Below are positions 36,974 through 48,703 of a stretch of 64,000 nt of DNA, one piece after another. Numbering within the stretch: the first letter of the stretch is position 1; the number at the start of each line of letters is the position of its first letter. The translations under genes and the position numbers were made by a program. The notes below the pieces were generated by a model. It did not search any database and was not told the origin of the DNA. It saw only the letters and a list, made by a program, of their open reading frames with translations. The DNA comes from JBKQVT01 sp963727245 (GTDB lineage Bacteria; Planctomycetota; Planctomycetia; Pirellulales; Thermoguttaceae). The stretch covers positions 248,001-312,000 of the forward strand of contig CAVSFO010000006.1 of assembly GCA_963727245.1 (NCBI GenBank). Direction: 5' to 3'.

Positions 36974-38133
36974 CTAGCGCAGCTTCGACATGGTGCGGAT
37001 GAACTCGCCGTCGAGTTGCTGCAAGTCGCCGAAATGCTGCTCGAACTCCTTGATCCGCACCTGCGGGGAATCCATCATCAACGGCCTCTTCCCCGAGAGC
37101 ATCCGCAGGTAGTTCACGTACTCCTTGGGATGATGCCCAATGAGGAAGTACGTCAGCGCCCAGGCCTCGCTGTAGGCGTCCAACACCTGGGGGAGATCGT
37201 GAAAACGCTTGTCCTCGCTGATGAGCGTCCGCAGCGAGTCGCGGGGACGGTTGCGGAGATACGCGCTGAAACTGGGGAACCCGCATCGGGTTCACCGCGC
37301 CGATGCCGCTCCAGCCCTTGGCGCTGCGCAGGTCGGGCGTCTCGCAGAAGACGGCGACCCCCTCGCTGAACCAGAGCGGGCAGTCGCTGAAACGCACGTG
37401 CAGGCCGCAGTTGAAGGCGATCTGGTGCGTGGCCTCGTGGACGACCGTGGCCACGTTCCGCACCGCGTCCGGCGCGGTCAACACCTGGTTGATCTGCGCT
37501 GGTGCTCAGGCGGTTGCCCCGGCCGGCGCCTTGAGTGCCGGTCAGGTCGTACATGGTCATGCGGTTGCTGGCCAGGCTGAAGTAGCCGATGATCGCGTCG
37601 GCCGATTTGCCCAATTCCGCGCGCGAGTATTTCACGTACGATGGTTTGTCGGCAAAAACGACGGCCACCAAGGGAAACTGCGGATCGCGCAGCTCGAAGC
37701 CCTTGTGCGCCCAGAAACTGTGAAACGCCTTATACAGCCGCTCGAACAGCGCGCCGCACCACTGCGCGTAGGCCCGCGAGGTGTTGTGGCAAATCAGGTA
37801 ATGCGTCGTCGCGTGGACATCGAAGCCCTTGGGCAACTGGTCCCGCAACTCCTTCGACATCTCGGCGGGCGAGAAGGGCCGGAACGGGGCGTCGTTGTGG
37901 GTGTGTTTGACTTGCTCCTCGGGCGGAATGAGCCAGATTTCGCCGTCGCGGGCCAGCAACATGATGCCGTGATCCTGGGCCGTAAGTTCCACGCGCCCTT
38001 CGACGAGCCGCTCAAAGCCTTCGCGGGGGCGGAACGTGACTTGATCCATGGCGGCCGCGGCAGCCGCCAGGCACAAAACCAGCGCGATCGCAGCGGCTGG
38101 CAAGAATCTCGGCGGGTGACGTGGTTCGCTCAT
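36974..38133 (-). CDS. DUF1570-family secreted metalloprotease-like protein (two frameshifts)
   Basis: About 387 aa joined (breaks near 37500 and 37270). A signal peptide (FLPAAAIALVLCLAAAAAA) leads to a mixed region with THYLICHNTSRAYAQWCG and FPLVAVVFADKPSYVKY. The HExxH-type zinc motif is in VVHEATHQIAFNCG, followed by the downstream WFSEGVAVF with the third-ligand Glu, the layout of gluzincin-like peptidases. The C-terminal part contains YSEAWALTYFLIGHHPKEY. DUF1570 is typical of planctomycetes; peptidase activity is inferred. An extended -10 promoter sits 7 bases before its ATG. Confidence 0.82.
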
Positions 38134-38137
38134 GGAC

Positions 38138-39783
38138 TCAATTATACCATAGGCCGATCTTCGGGCCTGCGCCCGAATGAGACCACAACCACCTGGCGGC
38201 GCCGGCCACCAGGAGAAACAGCCCCAGCAGGGCCAGGCTCATCCCCGCCGCCTGGTCCTCGACGCCGTAGTGCAGCAGGCCGAACAAGTGCGTGGCGATG
38301 GTCGTCACGCCGGGGGGCAGCACGAGGATACTGGCCGACAGGTCGCCCAGGGCCAGGGCCAGCGCCACCAGCCAGGCCACGACCATCGCGTGGAACCGCA
38401 AGGGCAAGACGATGTGCCACATCCGGCCCGCCGGCCCGGCGCCGTCCAGCGCGGCGCTTTCGAGCAACTCCGAGGGGATGGTGCGAAAGGCGTGCCAGAG
38501 GATGAGCGTCGCCGCCGGCAGCGCGCGAATCGTCAGGACCAGCCACGGCGCCAGGATCGAATGGTCGTAGAGGTCCACGAGCCAGGGGAGGCTGGGCCGG
38601 TTCAGCAGGCCGATGACCAGCAGGGCGAGCACCGGCCCGGGGACCGCCAGGCAGGCCGCCGTCACGGCCAGCACGGGAAGCGCGCGGAGGCCGCCGCGGC
38701 GGGCAAGCCAGGCCAGCGGAACGGCGGCCAGCACGGCCGCGGCGGCCGCGCTGGCGCGATCAACAGCGACCAGCCGAATTCCCGGCGGTTTCGCCAGGGC
38801 GACTCCCAGATGACGGTCAGGCACTTCGCGGGGGACCAACTGCGCAAGCGGCCGAAATCGGTTTGCGTCACCAGCACGCCCGCCTTGTAGAGCAGGTTGC
38901 CCAGGGGCACCGCCACCAGCAGCAGGGCCATGACGGCGGCAAAGAGCAGCGCCGGCGTGCGGAGGCGGCCCAGCGAGAAGATCCAGGGCCGCTGCACGCT
39001 CGGCGGCCGATCGTGCGGCGCCAGCTTGACACAGAGGAGCAGCGCGGCCGCCACCGCCAGGGCGATCACGACCATGCCGGGCAGGGCCGCCAAGGGAGCG
39101 TCGCCCGGTTCCAGGCCCGTGGCTTGCCGGGTGTAGATTTCTTCCGCGTAGGTGCGTACGGCGAACAGGTCGGTGACGGTCATTTCGCCGGCGGTGACGA
39201 TGGCGGTCCAGAGGGCGGCCACTCCGACGGCGGGAAGTGCGCCGCGCAGGGTGACGCGAAAGAAGACCTGCCGCGGCGAGCCGTCCAAGAGGGCTTGTTC
39301 TTCCAGTTCGGCTTCCACCAGGGCCAGTCCGATGCCGACGATGAGCACCACCCAGGGCACGGCCGCCATGGCGTGGATCCAGATGGCCCCGCGCCAGCCG
39401 TCGAGCCAGGCGAAGGAGGAATAGGAGAGCGTACACCAGCCTTGCGGGCCGAAGCCGGCCTGCCAGGCCGCCGCTTGCAGATACAACGGCACCAGGGGCA
39501 GCAGCCCCACGACCAGCAGTGCCCCGCGGCGGCCGGGAAGGTCCGTCCGCACCAGGAGCCAGGCCAGCAGGGTCCCCAGCGGCAGGCTGACGGCGCAGGT
39601 GGCCGCGGTCAGCAAGAGGGTATTCAGCACGAGAGTCCAGGTGCGGTAGTCCACGCCATCCCAGCATATCGGCCCCGCCCCGGGAAGCAAAGCCCCTGGT
39701 TGCCCCTTCCTAAACCTCCCGCCCAGGATGGGGAAAATCCGCCGGGATGCTGGACACGTAGGGTGGCGCCTTGGTAAAACCAT
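38138..39783 (-). CDS. ABC transporter permease, two-domain FbpB/ThiP type (frameshift, start uncertain)
   Basis: About 540 aa of polytopic membrane protein with two repeats of an ABC permease domain. The EAA-type coupling loops are EAELEEQALLDGSPRQVFF in the N-terminal half and SELLESAALDGAGPAGRMW in the C-terminal half. About 12 TM helices are visible. The frame changes near 38757. The start is unclear: the first Met of the frame is at 39783, but homology begins near GTG 39654 (VDYRTWTLVLNTLLL), and an N-terminal helix may be lost to another indel. Such permeases import iron, thiamine or polyamines; no ATPase or binding protein is adjacent. Confidence 0.8.
38141..38150 (-). promoter_or_regulatory. 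extended -10 promoter, probably giving a leaderless DUF1570 mRNA
   Basis: On the minus strand TGG-TATAAT fits the extended -10 form TGnTATAAT; the box ends 7 bases before the ATG (38133-38131). It overlaps the last codons of the ABC permease gene (GLWYN stop). No -35 match. Confidence 0.55.
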
Positions 39784-39992
39784 AGCGTTGGGCCGCCAAA
39801 ATCGGCGACGGGGGGTGTGAACGGTTACGCGGCACAGCGGAAAGGCGGGGTTATATTTCCCGCGGCCTTACGCCTGAGTTGTCGAGATGGTGGCCACGTG
39901 CCGCCGGAGTCGCGATCGTTGCCGCGGGGGCCATCCGCATCGCCGCCGCCCTGGCAGTCTTCGCGGGGGAGCATCTGCAATAGGGGGGTATC
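39784..39992. other. divergent gap between the ABC permease and DUF2339 genes
   Basis: Includes a TTTAGGAAGGGGC-like element just inside the permease frame (39700-39712, minus strand) resembling one at 44027. No gene seen; GGGGGG near 39985 may serve as an SD for the DUF2339 gene. Confidence 0.4.
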
Positions 39993-42485
39993 ATGGGGCC
40001 GGACTTTACCCTGGTCGTGGTCATCGCCGTGGCCGTCGCCGCGTTGCCGCTTCTGATCTTGGGGATGCTGATTGCCCTCTTGCGCCACCAGCAGGGCGGT
40101 CACCAAGACCTGTCGCGCCGTCTGGATCGCCTCGAGCGGCAGGCGGGCCGATCGCAAGAGCTTCTGCAACAAATCGCCGGGGCGCGAAGAGACCGGGCTG
40201 CCCCCGGCGCCTGCGCCCGCTGCCGCCGGCAAGGCGGAGGAACCGGTCCTGACGGCAGAAATCGTTGCTGAGTTGCCGCGCGGGCGCCGCCGGCGCCCGA
40301 GCCGGCGCGCCCACGCCGCGCTTTGAGGAGAAGCCGATCCAGCCCGTCTGGACGCGGCCAGAGGCGGCGCCACGCGAGCCGAGCCGTTTCGAGACCGCCG
40401 CCAAAGAGATCTTGCGGAAAACGTGGAACTGGATCATCGTCGGCGAAGACCAACTGCCCGAAGGCGTTTCCCTAGAGTACGCCATCGCCAGCAACTGGCT
40501 GCTGCGCATCGGCGTGCTGATCCTCGTGATGGGCGTGGGATTCTTCCTGAAGTATTCGTTCGAAAAGGGGTTGATCGGCAACACGGGCCGCATCCTCCTG
40601 GGCGCCATCGCCGGCCTGGCCAGCTTGGTGGCCGGCACGCAGATGCTCGGCCGCAAGTACCATCTCTTCGGCCAGGGGTTGGTCGGGGCAGGCATCGCCA
40701 TCCTCTACTTCAGCGTCTTTGCCTCGGCGAACTACTATCATCAAATCAACATCCCCACGGGCTTTGCCTTGATGGTGGCGGTGACCTGCCTTGCCGGCTG
40801 GGTCGCCGTCCGCTTCGATTCGCTGCTGGTGGCCATCCTGGGAATTATCGGCGGCTACGGCACGCCGATCATGCTATCCACCGGCGTGGTGAACTACGTC
40901 GGCCTGTACAGCTACCTGCTCGTCCTGGGTATCGGCGTCTTCGGCATCAGCTACTGGAAGAACTGGCGACTGCTGAACTACTTGAGCTTCCTGGGCACTT
41001 ACGGGTTGATGTTGGGCAGCATGGAATCCTGGCACTACGGGCGGGAAAGCTTCTGGCAGGTGATGCCCTTCCTGGTGGCGTTCTTCATCCTCTACTCCAC
41101 GATGACCTTCCTCTTCAACATGGTGAACCGGCGGAAATCGACGCTGCTGGAAGTCCTGGCGCTGTTGGTCAACGCGGGGGTGTTTTTTGTCACCAGTTAT
41201 GGGATGGTCGAGGGCGCCTATTCGCAGAAATGGGTGGCGGTGGTCAGTCTGCGCTGGCCGCCTTCTATGCCGCCCACGTCTACTACTTTCTCATCCGCCG
41301 CCTCCTGGACCGCGAGTTGATGCTCTCGTTTACCGCCCTGTCGGCATTCTTCGTGGCGGTGACCATCCCGCTGGTGCTTTCCAACGAGTGGATCACGGCC
41401 AGTTGGGCCATCCAGGCGCTGGTGATGCTCTGGATCGCCGGCCAACTGGAGAGCGAATTCCTCCGCCAGGTGGCCTACCTGCTCTACGTGGTCGTGCTGT
41501 TCCGTTTCGGGTTCGTCGATCTGCGGACCCAGTACGCCGGCGCGGCGGCCGGCAATTTGCCCGTGGCGGACTATCTGCTGAATATGGTCCAACGCGTGCT
41601 GACGCTCGGCATCCCGATCGGTTCGCTGGCCGGGGCCGCCTGGCTGTTGCGGCGGCGCCGCCGAAGCCCGCCATGCCGGTGGGACGGGCCAACGACGTGT
41701 CCCCCTGGCTCGGCCGGAACTGGATCGTCGGGGCTGCCTTGGTCGGGGTGGCCGGCCTGCTGTTCGTCGCGCTCAACCTGGAACTGGACCGCTCGCTGCT
41801 GTTCTTCTTTCCACCGCTCCGCCTGCCGGCCCTCTCGCTGCTGTGGATCGCCATGTGCGTGGTGCTGCTCCGCACCTATCGCGCCGAGCCGAACGACGTG
41901 CTGCTGGTGGTTCTGGGGTTGTTTGTCGCCGGGATGGTGGTGAAGCTGTTTTATTTCGATCTGATGGCCTGGAACGTGACGTGGGCGATGTGTTACGGGG
42001 GTCGCGACTACAGTTTCCTCGACGGCGCCATGCGGCTGCTCGATTTCGGCGCCGTCATCGCCTTTCTCGCCTGCGGCTACTTCCTGTTGGCCGGCAAGGC
42101 CGGCGCCCGCTTCACCCCCGCGGGGTTCGCCGTGGCGGCGCTGGTGCTGCTGTTCGTGTTTTCCAGCCTGGAGGTCAACACGTTCCTGGGTATTTACGTG
42201 CCGGGACTGCGTCCCGGCGGCGTCTCCATCCTTTGGTCGGTGTTTGCCCTGGCGCTGATCTTGCCCGGAATCTGGAATGACTACCGGGCGCTGCGCTACG
42301 CGGGTCTGGCGCTGTTCGCGGTGGTGGCGTGGAAGGTGCTGTTTTCCGACCTGACCGATCTCCTACAAGTCTACCGCATCGTCGCCTTTATTCTTCTGGG
42401 GCTGTTGGTCCTCAGCGGGTCGTTCGTCTATCTGAAGTACCGCCCCGTGCCGCCGGCGGTGAAGAAAGAGGAGGACAAAACATGA
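39993..42485 (+). CDS. DUF2339 multi-spanning membrane protein (four frameshifts)
   Basis: About 830 aa joined. One N-terminal TM (LVVVIAVAVAALPLLILG) and a coiled-coil segment (DLSRRLDRLERQAGRSQELL), a Pro/Ala linker, then a large array of TM helices starting SNWLLRIGVLILVMGVGFFL. Breaks lie near 40195, 40300, 41250 and 41665. Characteristic DUF2339 segments: GKYSFEKG-like KYSFEKGLIG, YLSFLGTYGLML, FLRQVAYLLYVV, and the C-terminal YRIVAFILLGLLVLSGSFVYLKY. Its stop overlaps the next gene's ATG (ATGA). DUF2339 proteins commonly pair with DUF3999; the function is unknown but a cell-envelope role is likely. Confidence 0.82.
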
Positions 42486-43854
42486 CGCGCACGCTGGTCT
42501 GCCTGACGTTGCTGGCCTGGCGCTGCCGGGGACGGCCGCCGAGCCGGCTAGTTTCCGCTTCTCGAAGGCGATCGATCGTGGGGCGGCCGGCGGCGAGTGC
42601 ATCCTGGGCGTCGCCCTGGACCCCAACGTCTACGCGGCCACCCGCGACGGGTTTCCCGATTTGCGGATTTTCGACGCTGCGGGCAAAGAGGTGCCGTGCC
42701 TGGTGGAGAGGGACACCGAGTCGCGCACGCGCAGCGTGCGGCGGCCGTGCGCGAGCACCGTGGTTTCCCTGCACGAGCAGGACGGCGGCCTGGAGGTGAC
42801 GGTCCGCTTGGACGACCGTGCCCCGGCCGCCGGGGGCTTGTCGATCGTCACGCCTTTGACGGACTTCGAGCGGCGCGTGCGCGTTTCCGGCAGCAACGAC
42901 GGCCAGCAGTGGACGCCGTTGGTCGGCAAGGGGCTGCTGTTCGATTATTCGCGCTACATGGACATCAGCAATCATGAAATCCGCCTGCCGAAGAACGACT
43001 TCCGGCAGTTCAAGGTCAGCATCGCCGACATCACCAACGTCGAGCAGTCGCCGCTGTACGAGCTGACTCGCAAGTGGCGCCACGGCCGGGAAGTGGAGGA
43101 GATCGAAAAGACAGTGCGGCAGCGGCGTCCCTTCCGCATGGATCGCCTCGAGTTCTGGGGCGAGGGCAGCGAAACGCTCTCGGAGGGCGACCGGCAGACG
43201 GCGTACCCGGTCGTGAAATTCGAGGTGCCGGAGGATGCCGCCGAAAAGACCACCACCATCGAGGTCGCCACGCGGCGCGAGCCGCTGGTTGAGCTGATTC
43301 TGGCGACTTCCAGTCGCAACTTCAGCCGCCAGGCGGTGGTGCAGGCGCCGGTCAAGCGCGGCATCCGGACCGAATGGGTCGAGGTGGGCCGCGGCGAAGT
43401 GTCCCTGCTCGATTTCGGCGGTTATTACCGCCAGCGGCTCGGCATCGCCTTTCCGCAGCGGCGCGAGGCCCAGTATCGCATCGTGATCCAAAACGAGGAC
43501 AATCCGCCGCTGGCGATTACGGGCGTGGCGGCCCGCGGCAACGTCTATCGCGTCGTCTTCCTGGCGGCCGCCAAGGAAAGCTACCGCTTGTGCTACGGCT
43601 CGGAGGAAGCCGACCCGCCCCGGTACGACGTGGCCGCGGTGTTGGCGCCGCTGCGGCAAAGCGGCGCGGCCAGCGAAGCCCGGCTGGGTGCGGAAATTGC
43701 CAACCTTGCCGTGGCCGCCGCTTCCGCGCCCACCTGGCGCGGACTGGTCAACAACGCCCTCTTCCTCGGCGGGGCCATCGTCGTGCTGGTCGTGGTGCTC
43801 GGCTGGGCGCTTTATCACGCGGCACGGCGGATCAACGAATTGCCGAAAACTTGA
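42482..43854 (+). CDS. DUF3999-family secreted/membrane protein (one frameshift)
   Basis: About 456 aa joined. The start ATG 42482 overlaps the DUF2339 stop. A signal peptide MTRTLVCLTLLA breaks frame near 42521 and continues LALPGTAAEPASFRFSKAID. The body is all-beta-like (DPNVYAATRDGFPDLRIFD, NHEIRLPKNDFRQFKVSI) and a C-terminal TM anchor (NNALFLGGAIVVLVVVLGWAL) ends RINELPKT. The pairing with DUF2339, ATGA coupling and size identify it. Role unknown. Confidence 0.82.
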
Positions 43855-44405
43855 GCGCCGCGCCCGGCGTAACCGTTCACGCCCCCGTGCTGACACCAGC
43901 CCGAAGCGCAAGCGAGGGGTGCTATACAAGGGTCTGCCATTGCCCCACCCTCGCTCGCGCTTCGGGCTAGCGTTGTGCCGCGGACGGTTCCCCGCCGGCG
44001 AACAGCCGGCGCCGGCCTTCCCTGCCCCTTCCTAAACTTGCCGCAGCCCGCAGGGCGCGCCTTTGGCGGGCAAGTTTCTTCCCCGCCGCGGTCGTCGTCG
44101 GCCGCCGCGCCTCCGGACCGGTGGTAGACTTCCCTAGGCCGTCGGCGCCGGCGGTCTGCCTCGAGCCGCCGAAGATATTATTGTCCCTCGTCGGCGTCGG
44201 CGTGCGACGAAATCGCGGATTGTAGCAGGAAAACCGCTTGTTCCGTTTTTAGCGGGCACGGTGCGGCTGCGGGCGGAGAAGTGGAAGCAGAGACTCGTAC
44301 CGGCGACAAAGCGTAACCTACGGTTATGTAGAAACAGTTCCCAGTTCCGGCTTGGCCGTCCCATGGTCTCCCAACGTTGTTTGCCAAGCGAAATAGAGAG
44401 CGCAG
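43855..44405. repeat. 551-base gap with CCCGAAGCGCAAGCGAGGG and AAACTTGCC inverted repeats
   Basis: AGCCCGAAGCGCAAGCGAGG (43899-43918) pairs with CCTCGCTCGCGCTTCGGGCT (43951-43970); the first element recurs at 48601. AAACTTGCCGCAGCCCGC pairs with GGCGGGCAAGTTT (44034-44076) and may act as a terminator. The remaining bases up to 44405 hold no supported gene. Confidence 0.75.
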
Positions 44406-45098
44406 ATGGGCTTCCTGAAACGATTTTTTCGCAACGTCTTCCGTGAAGGAGCGGCGCCGGTCGGCACCAGCAGCTTCCAACGCCTCAGCGAAGAGGAGCT
44501 GGAAGCCCACCTGGGAGTCGCCCGCTACGGCAACTTCCTCCTTACCGACGCCGTGCGCCCGTCGTACGACCTTCAGGTCGTGCCGACCCAGGGCTACCGC
44601 CACAACTCGTATCGCGACGACCAGAGCCATACCACGGTGCCGGTCTTGATGGCTGCCGTGTCCAAAGAGCAGCTCTTCGAGACCTTCCTGGACCTGATCG
44701 ATCCGCTGGGCTCGGTGGTCAACGTGGTCCTGGAAACCAGCCATAACCGCGACAGCCACGGTCACACCGACCTGTATCGCGAGCACATCGACGTGCCCGT
44801 GCTCAAGAGCGTGCTTTGGGAATTCGAGGATCTGCTGGTCAACGACGGCTGCACCGGCCTGGCCGTGCTCAATCCGTACGTCCCCCAGGAAATCCAGTTC
44901 GACGAGCACAAGCTGCTGATCATCTACGGCGACCAGTTGACCGAGTACGAGGAAGTCCTCGGCCAGCGGCGCGTGGCCTGCGACAACCAGTTGAAATTCA
45001 TCACCGAAGCCGAGCACGTCCATTCGTCCAGCGACCGCTACGGCCAACAGTTCGATGAGTTGAAGACGCGGCTGGGCATGGACGGCGGATACGCGTGA
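44406..45098 (+). CDS. conserved hypothetical protein
   Basis: A 230-aa soluble protein starting MGFLKRFFRNVFREGAAPV. Segments YGNFLLTDAVRPSYDLQVVP, QLFETFLDLIDPLGSVVNVV, HGHTDLYREHIDVPVLKSVL and LNPYVPQEIQFDEHKLLII look like a complete alpha/beta fold, His- and acid-rich around DRDSHGHT-like NRDSHGHTD. I believe it occurs across planctomycetes but recall no function. No signal peptide. The region upstream lacks a clear promoter. Confidence 0.7.
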   Translation: MGFLKRFFRNVFREGAAPVGTSSFQRLSEEELEAHLGVARYGNFLLTDAVRPSYDLQVVPTQGYRHNSYRDDQSHTTVPVLMAAVSKEQLFETFLDLIDPLGSVVNVVLETSHNRDSHGHTDLYREHIDVPVLKSVLWEFEDLLVNDGCTGLAVLNPYVPQEIQFDEHKLLIIYGDQLTEYEEVLGQRRVACDNQLKFITEAEHVHSSSDRYGQQFDELKTRLGMDGGYA

Positions 45099-45111
45099 GA
45101 GAGGAAACGAC

Positions 45112-45203
45112 GCGAGCCCCGGGCGTAAGCCCGGGGATTTGTGCGGGGTTCCCATCGCCGGGCGAAGGATCGACATTATCCCCGGGCTTACGCCCGGGGC
45201 TCG
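45112..45203. repeat. AGCCCCGGGCGTAAGCCCGGGG inverted pair
   Basis: CGAGCCCCGGGCGTAAGCCC (45112-45131) and its inverse ending CGCCCGGGGCTCG (45191-45203); each half is also a palindrome. Between convergent genes. Confidence 0.85.
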
Positions 45204-45205
45204 CC

Positions 45206-45619
45206 TTACTCGCTCTCGCCCAGCCACTCCCGCAGCCAGAACCAGGTCTTCGCGGCATTCCTCCAGCGTCTCCGCCATGCCCGCGAAGTGGCGGCGGAAA
45301 TGCCGCCAGGCCGCCAATCCGACCAGCAGGCCGCCGGCCGCCAGGGTGAGGCCGAAGATCCCCAGCCATCCGCCGCGGGCGATCCCCAACCGGCCGTCGA
45401 GCGTCTCGGCCAGCCAACCGGCCAGCAGCGGCAAGGCCGTCAGGGCCATGATGCCCGCCACGGCCAGCGCCACGGCCAAACGCCGCAGGCAGTCCGCGGC
45501 GGTGCGGAGTTCTAGCCGCGCAACTCCCAGCGCAGCGCCAGCAACTGGCCGAGATCGGCGGCGGCTGCGCCGAGGTGCTCCCGAAGGTCCGCCAACAGTG
45601 GCCGTTCAGGCTCGGGCAT
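45206..45619 (-). CDS. YqjE-like holin-superfamily III membrane protein (two frameshifts)
   Basis: About 138 aa joined, starting MPEPERPLLADLREHLGAAA at 45619. Breaks near 45515 and 45228. An N-terminal amphipathic part is followed by LRWELARLELRTAADCLRR and two TM helices (LAVALAVAGIMALTALPLLA and GIFGLTLAAGGLLVGLAAW), then HFAGMAETLEECREDL, ending WLREWLGESE. This is the DUF1469/YqjE pattern. It is last in a run of three genes resembling the E. coli yqjD-yqjE-yqjK set and overlaps the previous gene by 14 bases. Confidence 0.75.
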
Positions 45620-45962
45620 GATCGGTCTCGGTGGTTGTCATTGTGGGGACGGCCTGAGGCGGCGCGGCCCAAAAGCGCCGCAGTTCCTGCCACAGGTGCT
45701 CTCCGATGCGTCCGCCGGCCTGACGCACCAGTCGCGCGCCCAGCCACCGTCCCAGGCGGGCCCGATTCCAAACGCCGGATATTGCCAGTCCCGTTCCCAA
45801 GGCGGCCAGCACCGCCAGCCCGGGATAGCGGCGAACGTAGGTCCGCAGCCGCAGCAACTCCCGGCCGCTCTGGCCGGCTGCGCGGGCGTGGTGGTCGATG
45901 CGCCGCCGCAAGCGGGCGATTCGCACGCGAAGTTCACGCCGGCGCTGTTGCTCTGTGGTCAT
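45606..45962 (-). CDS. YqjK-like small membrane-associated protein
   Basis: A 118-aa basic protein: an Arg-rich N terminus (MTTEQQRRRELRVRIARLRR), a segment RTYVRRYPGLAVLAALGTGL with one short hydrophobic stretch, then RLGRWLGARLVRQAGGRIG. The order of basic helix, single TM and Arg/Gly segment resembles E. coli YqjK, and its neighbours are the YqjD- and YqjE-like genes. It overlaps the YqjE-like start by 14 bases. The identification depends on context as much as on sequence. Confidence 0.6.
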   Translation of the reverse strand: MTTEQQRRRELRVRIARLRRRIDHHARAAGQSGRELLRLRTYVRRYPGLAVLAALGTGLAISGVWNRARLGRWLGARLVRQAGGRIGEHLWQELRRFWAAPPQAVPTMTTTETDHARA

Positions 45963-46057
45963 GAGGCGGACGGTGCAAGGGGGGGAACGGGGGCTTCGAC
46001 GGACGGAAATCGCGGGACGGGCAGCCGTTTACGGCCGCGCCGGTTGAGCGAGTTCCG

Positions 46058-46387
46058 TCAACGTTTTCTCAACAGGCGGCCGAGAAAGATGCCGGCCGCC
46101 AGCGCGACGGCCATGCCGGTAACGGGGTGTTTGCGAACCACACCCACCGTGTCGTCCAGCAGGTCGCCCACGGTCTTGTTGCGGACCGCCTCGACCCGGT
46201 CGGCCGTTTCCCGGCGGACCCGCTGGTAAAACTCCTGGGCCTTTTGCAACTCGACCTTGGCCAGCCGCACGGCGTCGGCGGCGGAATGGACGTCAGCCCA
46301 GGGGCTGCCGCACTCCTGGCCCGCTGCCTCGGACGGCGTCGGTTCCGGGCCGTTGCCGGACGGGTTCTCTGTGGGATGTTTCACCAT
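46058..46387 (-). CDS. YqjD/ElaB (DUF883)-like protein
   Basis: A 109-aa protein starting MVKHPTENPSGNGPEPT at 46387, preceded by AAAGGAGG 8 bases upstream, one of the best SDs in the window. The middle is amphipathic helix (DAVRLAKVELQKAQEFYQRV) and the C terminus is one TM segment with a dibasic end (HPVTGMAVALAAGIFLGRLL then RKR). In E. coli, YqjD is a stationary-phase inner-membrane protein that associates with ribosomes. First gene of the three-gene run. Confidence 0.75.
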   Translation of the reverse strand: MVKHPTENPSGNGPEPTPSEAAGQECGSPWADVHSAADAVRLAKVELQKAQEFYQRVRRETADRVEAVRNKTVGDLLDDTVGVVRKHPVTGMAVALAAGIFLGRLLRKR

Positions 46388-46531
46388 GGCGATCCTCCTT
46401 TCTGTTACTAATCGTACCTTACCGGGCAAGCGGGGCAAGGCGCCGGCGGGCGTGGCCGGCGGCGGCGAAGGAATCGACGGCAGCGGTTGTGACGCCGGGG
46501 GCGTCCGGCTTCAGAATCAGGAGAAGCCGCG

Positions 46532-48344
<1,813 letters not shown>

Positions 48345-48703
48345 GACGCCCCCATTCTACGCCAGGCGCCAGCGTAACGCCAGAGGAGAAGGGGGGCCGC
48401 CAGGGGGGTAACGGTGCAGGCCACCCGTGATGACACCAGGCGCGGATTTCTCACCGTAGGCTGGGACAAGGTTGCGCAACTTCTGCTGGGTCTTTGCAAA
48501 CCGCATCTCGCCTGAATTCCAGGCTGCGTGGAAATCGACATCCGGCAAGCGACCGAAGTCCCGCCAGGTTTGCGGTTTGCTCAACCCACCCTACAACCTG
48601 CCGTTATTCCACCCTCGCTTGCGCTTCGGGCGAACGTTGTGCCGTCAGCGGTTGCCCAGGGGGGCGTCAACCCGGCGGTGGGGCCGGCGCCGGAAAGCGG
48701 CGA
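48345..48703. other. 359-base intergenic stretch
   Basis: Contains a CAACCCACCCTAC end (48582-48594) of the 1940-2041 repeat family and CCTCGCTTGCGCTTCGGGC (48603-48621). A 75-codon minus-strand frame here (MSKPQTWRDFGRLPDVDF) is made up of these repeats and I do not accept it as a gene. Confidence 0.5.

Noticed and set aside
48357..48584. 75-codon minus-strand frame upstream of the kinase gene
   Set aside because: Built from dispersed repeat sequence (CAACCCACCCTAC and CGAAGCG types); such peptides are known false genes.
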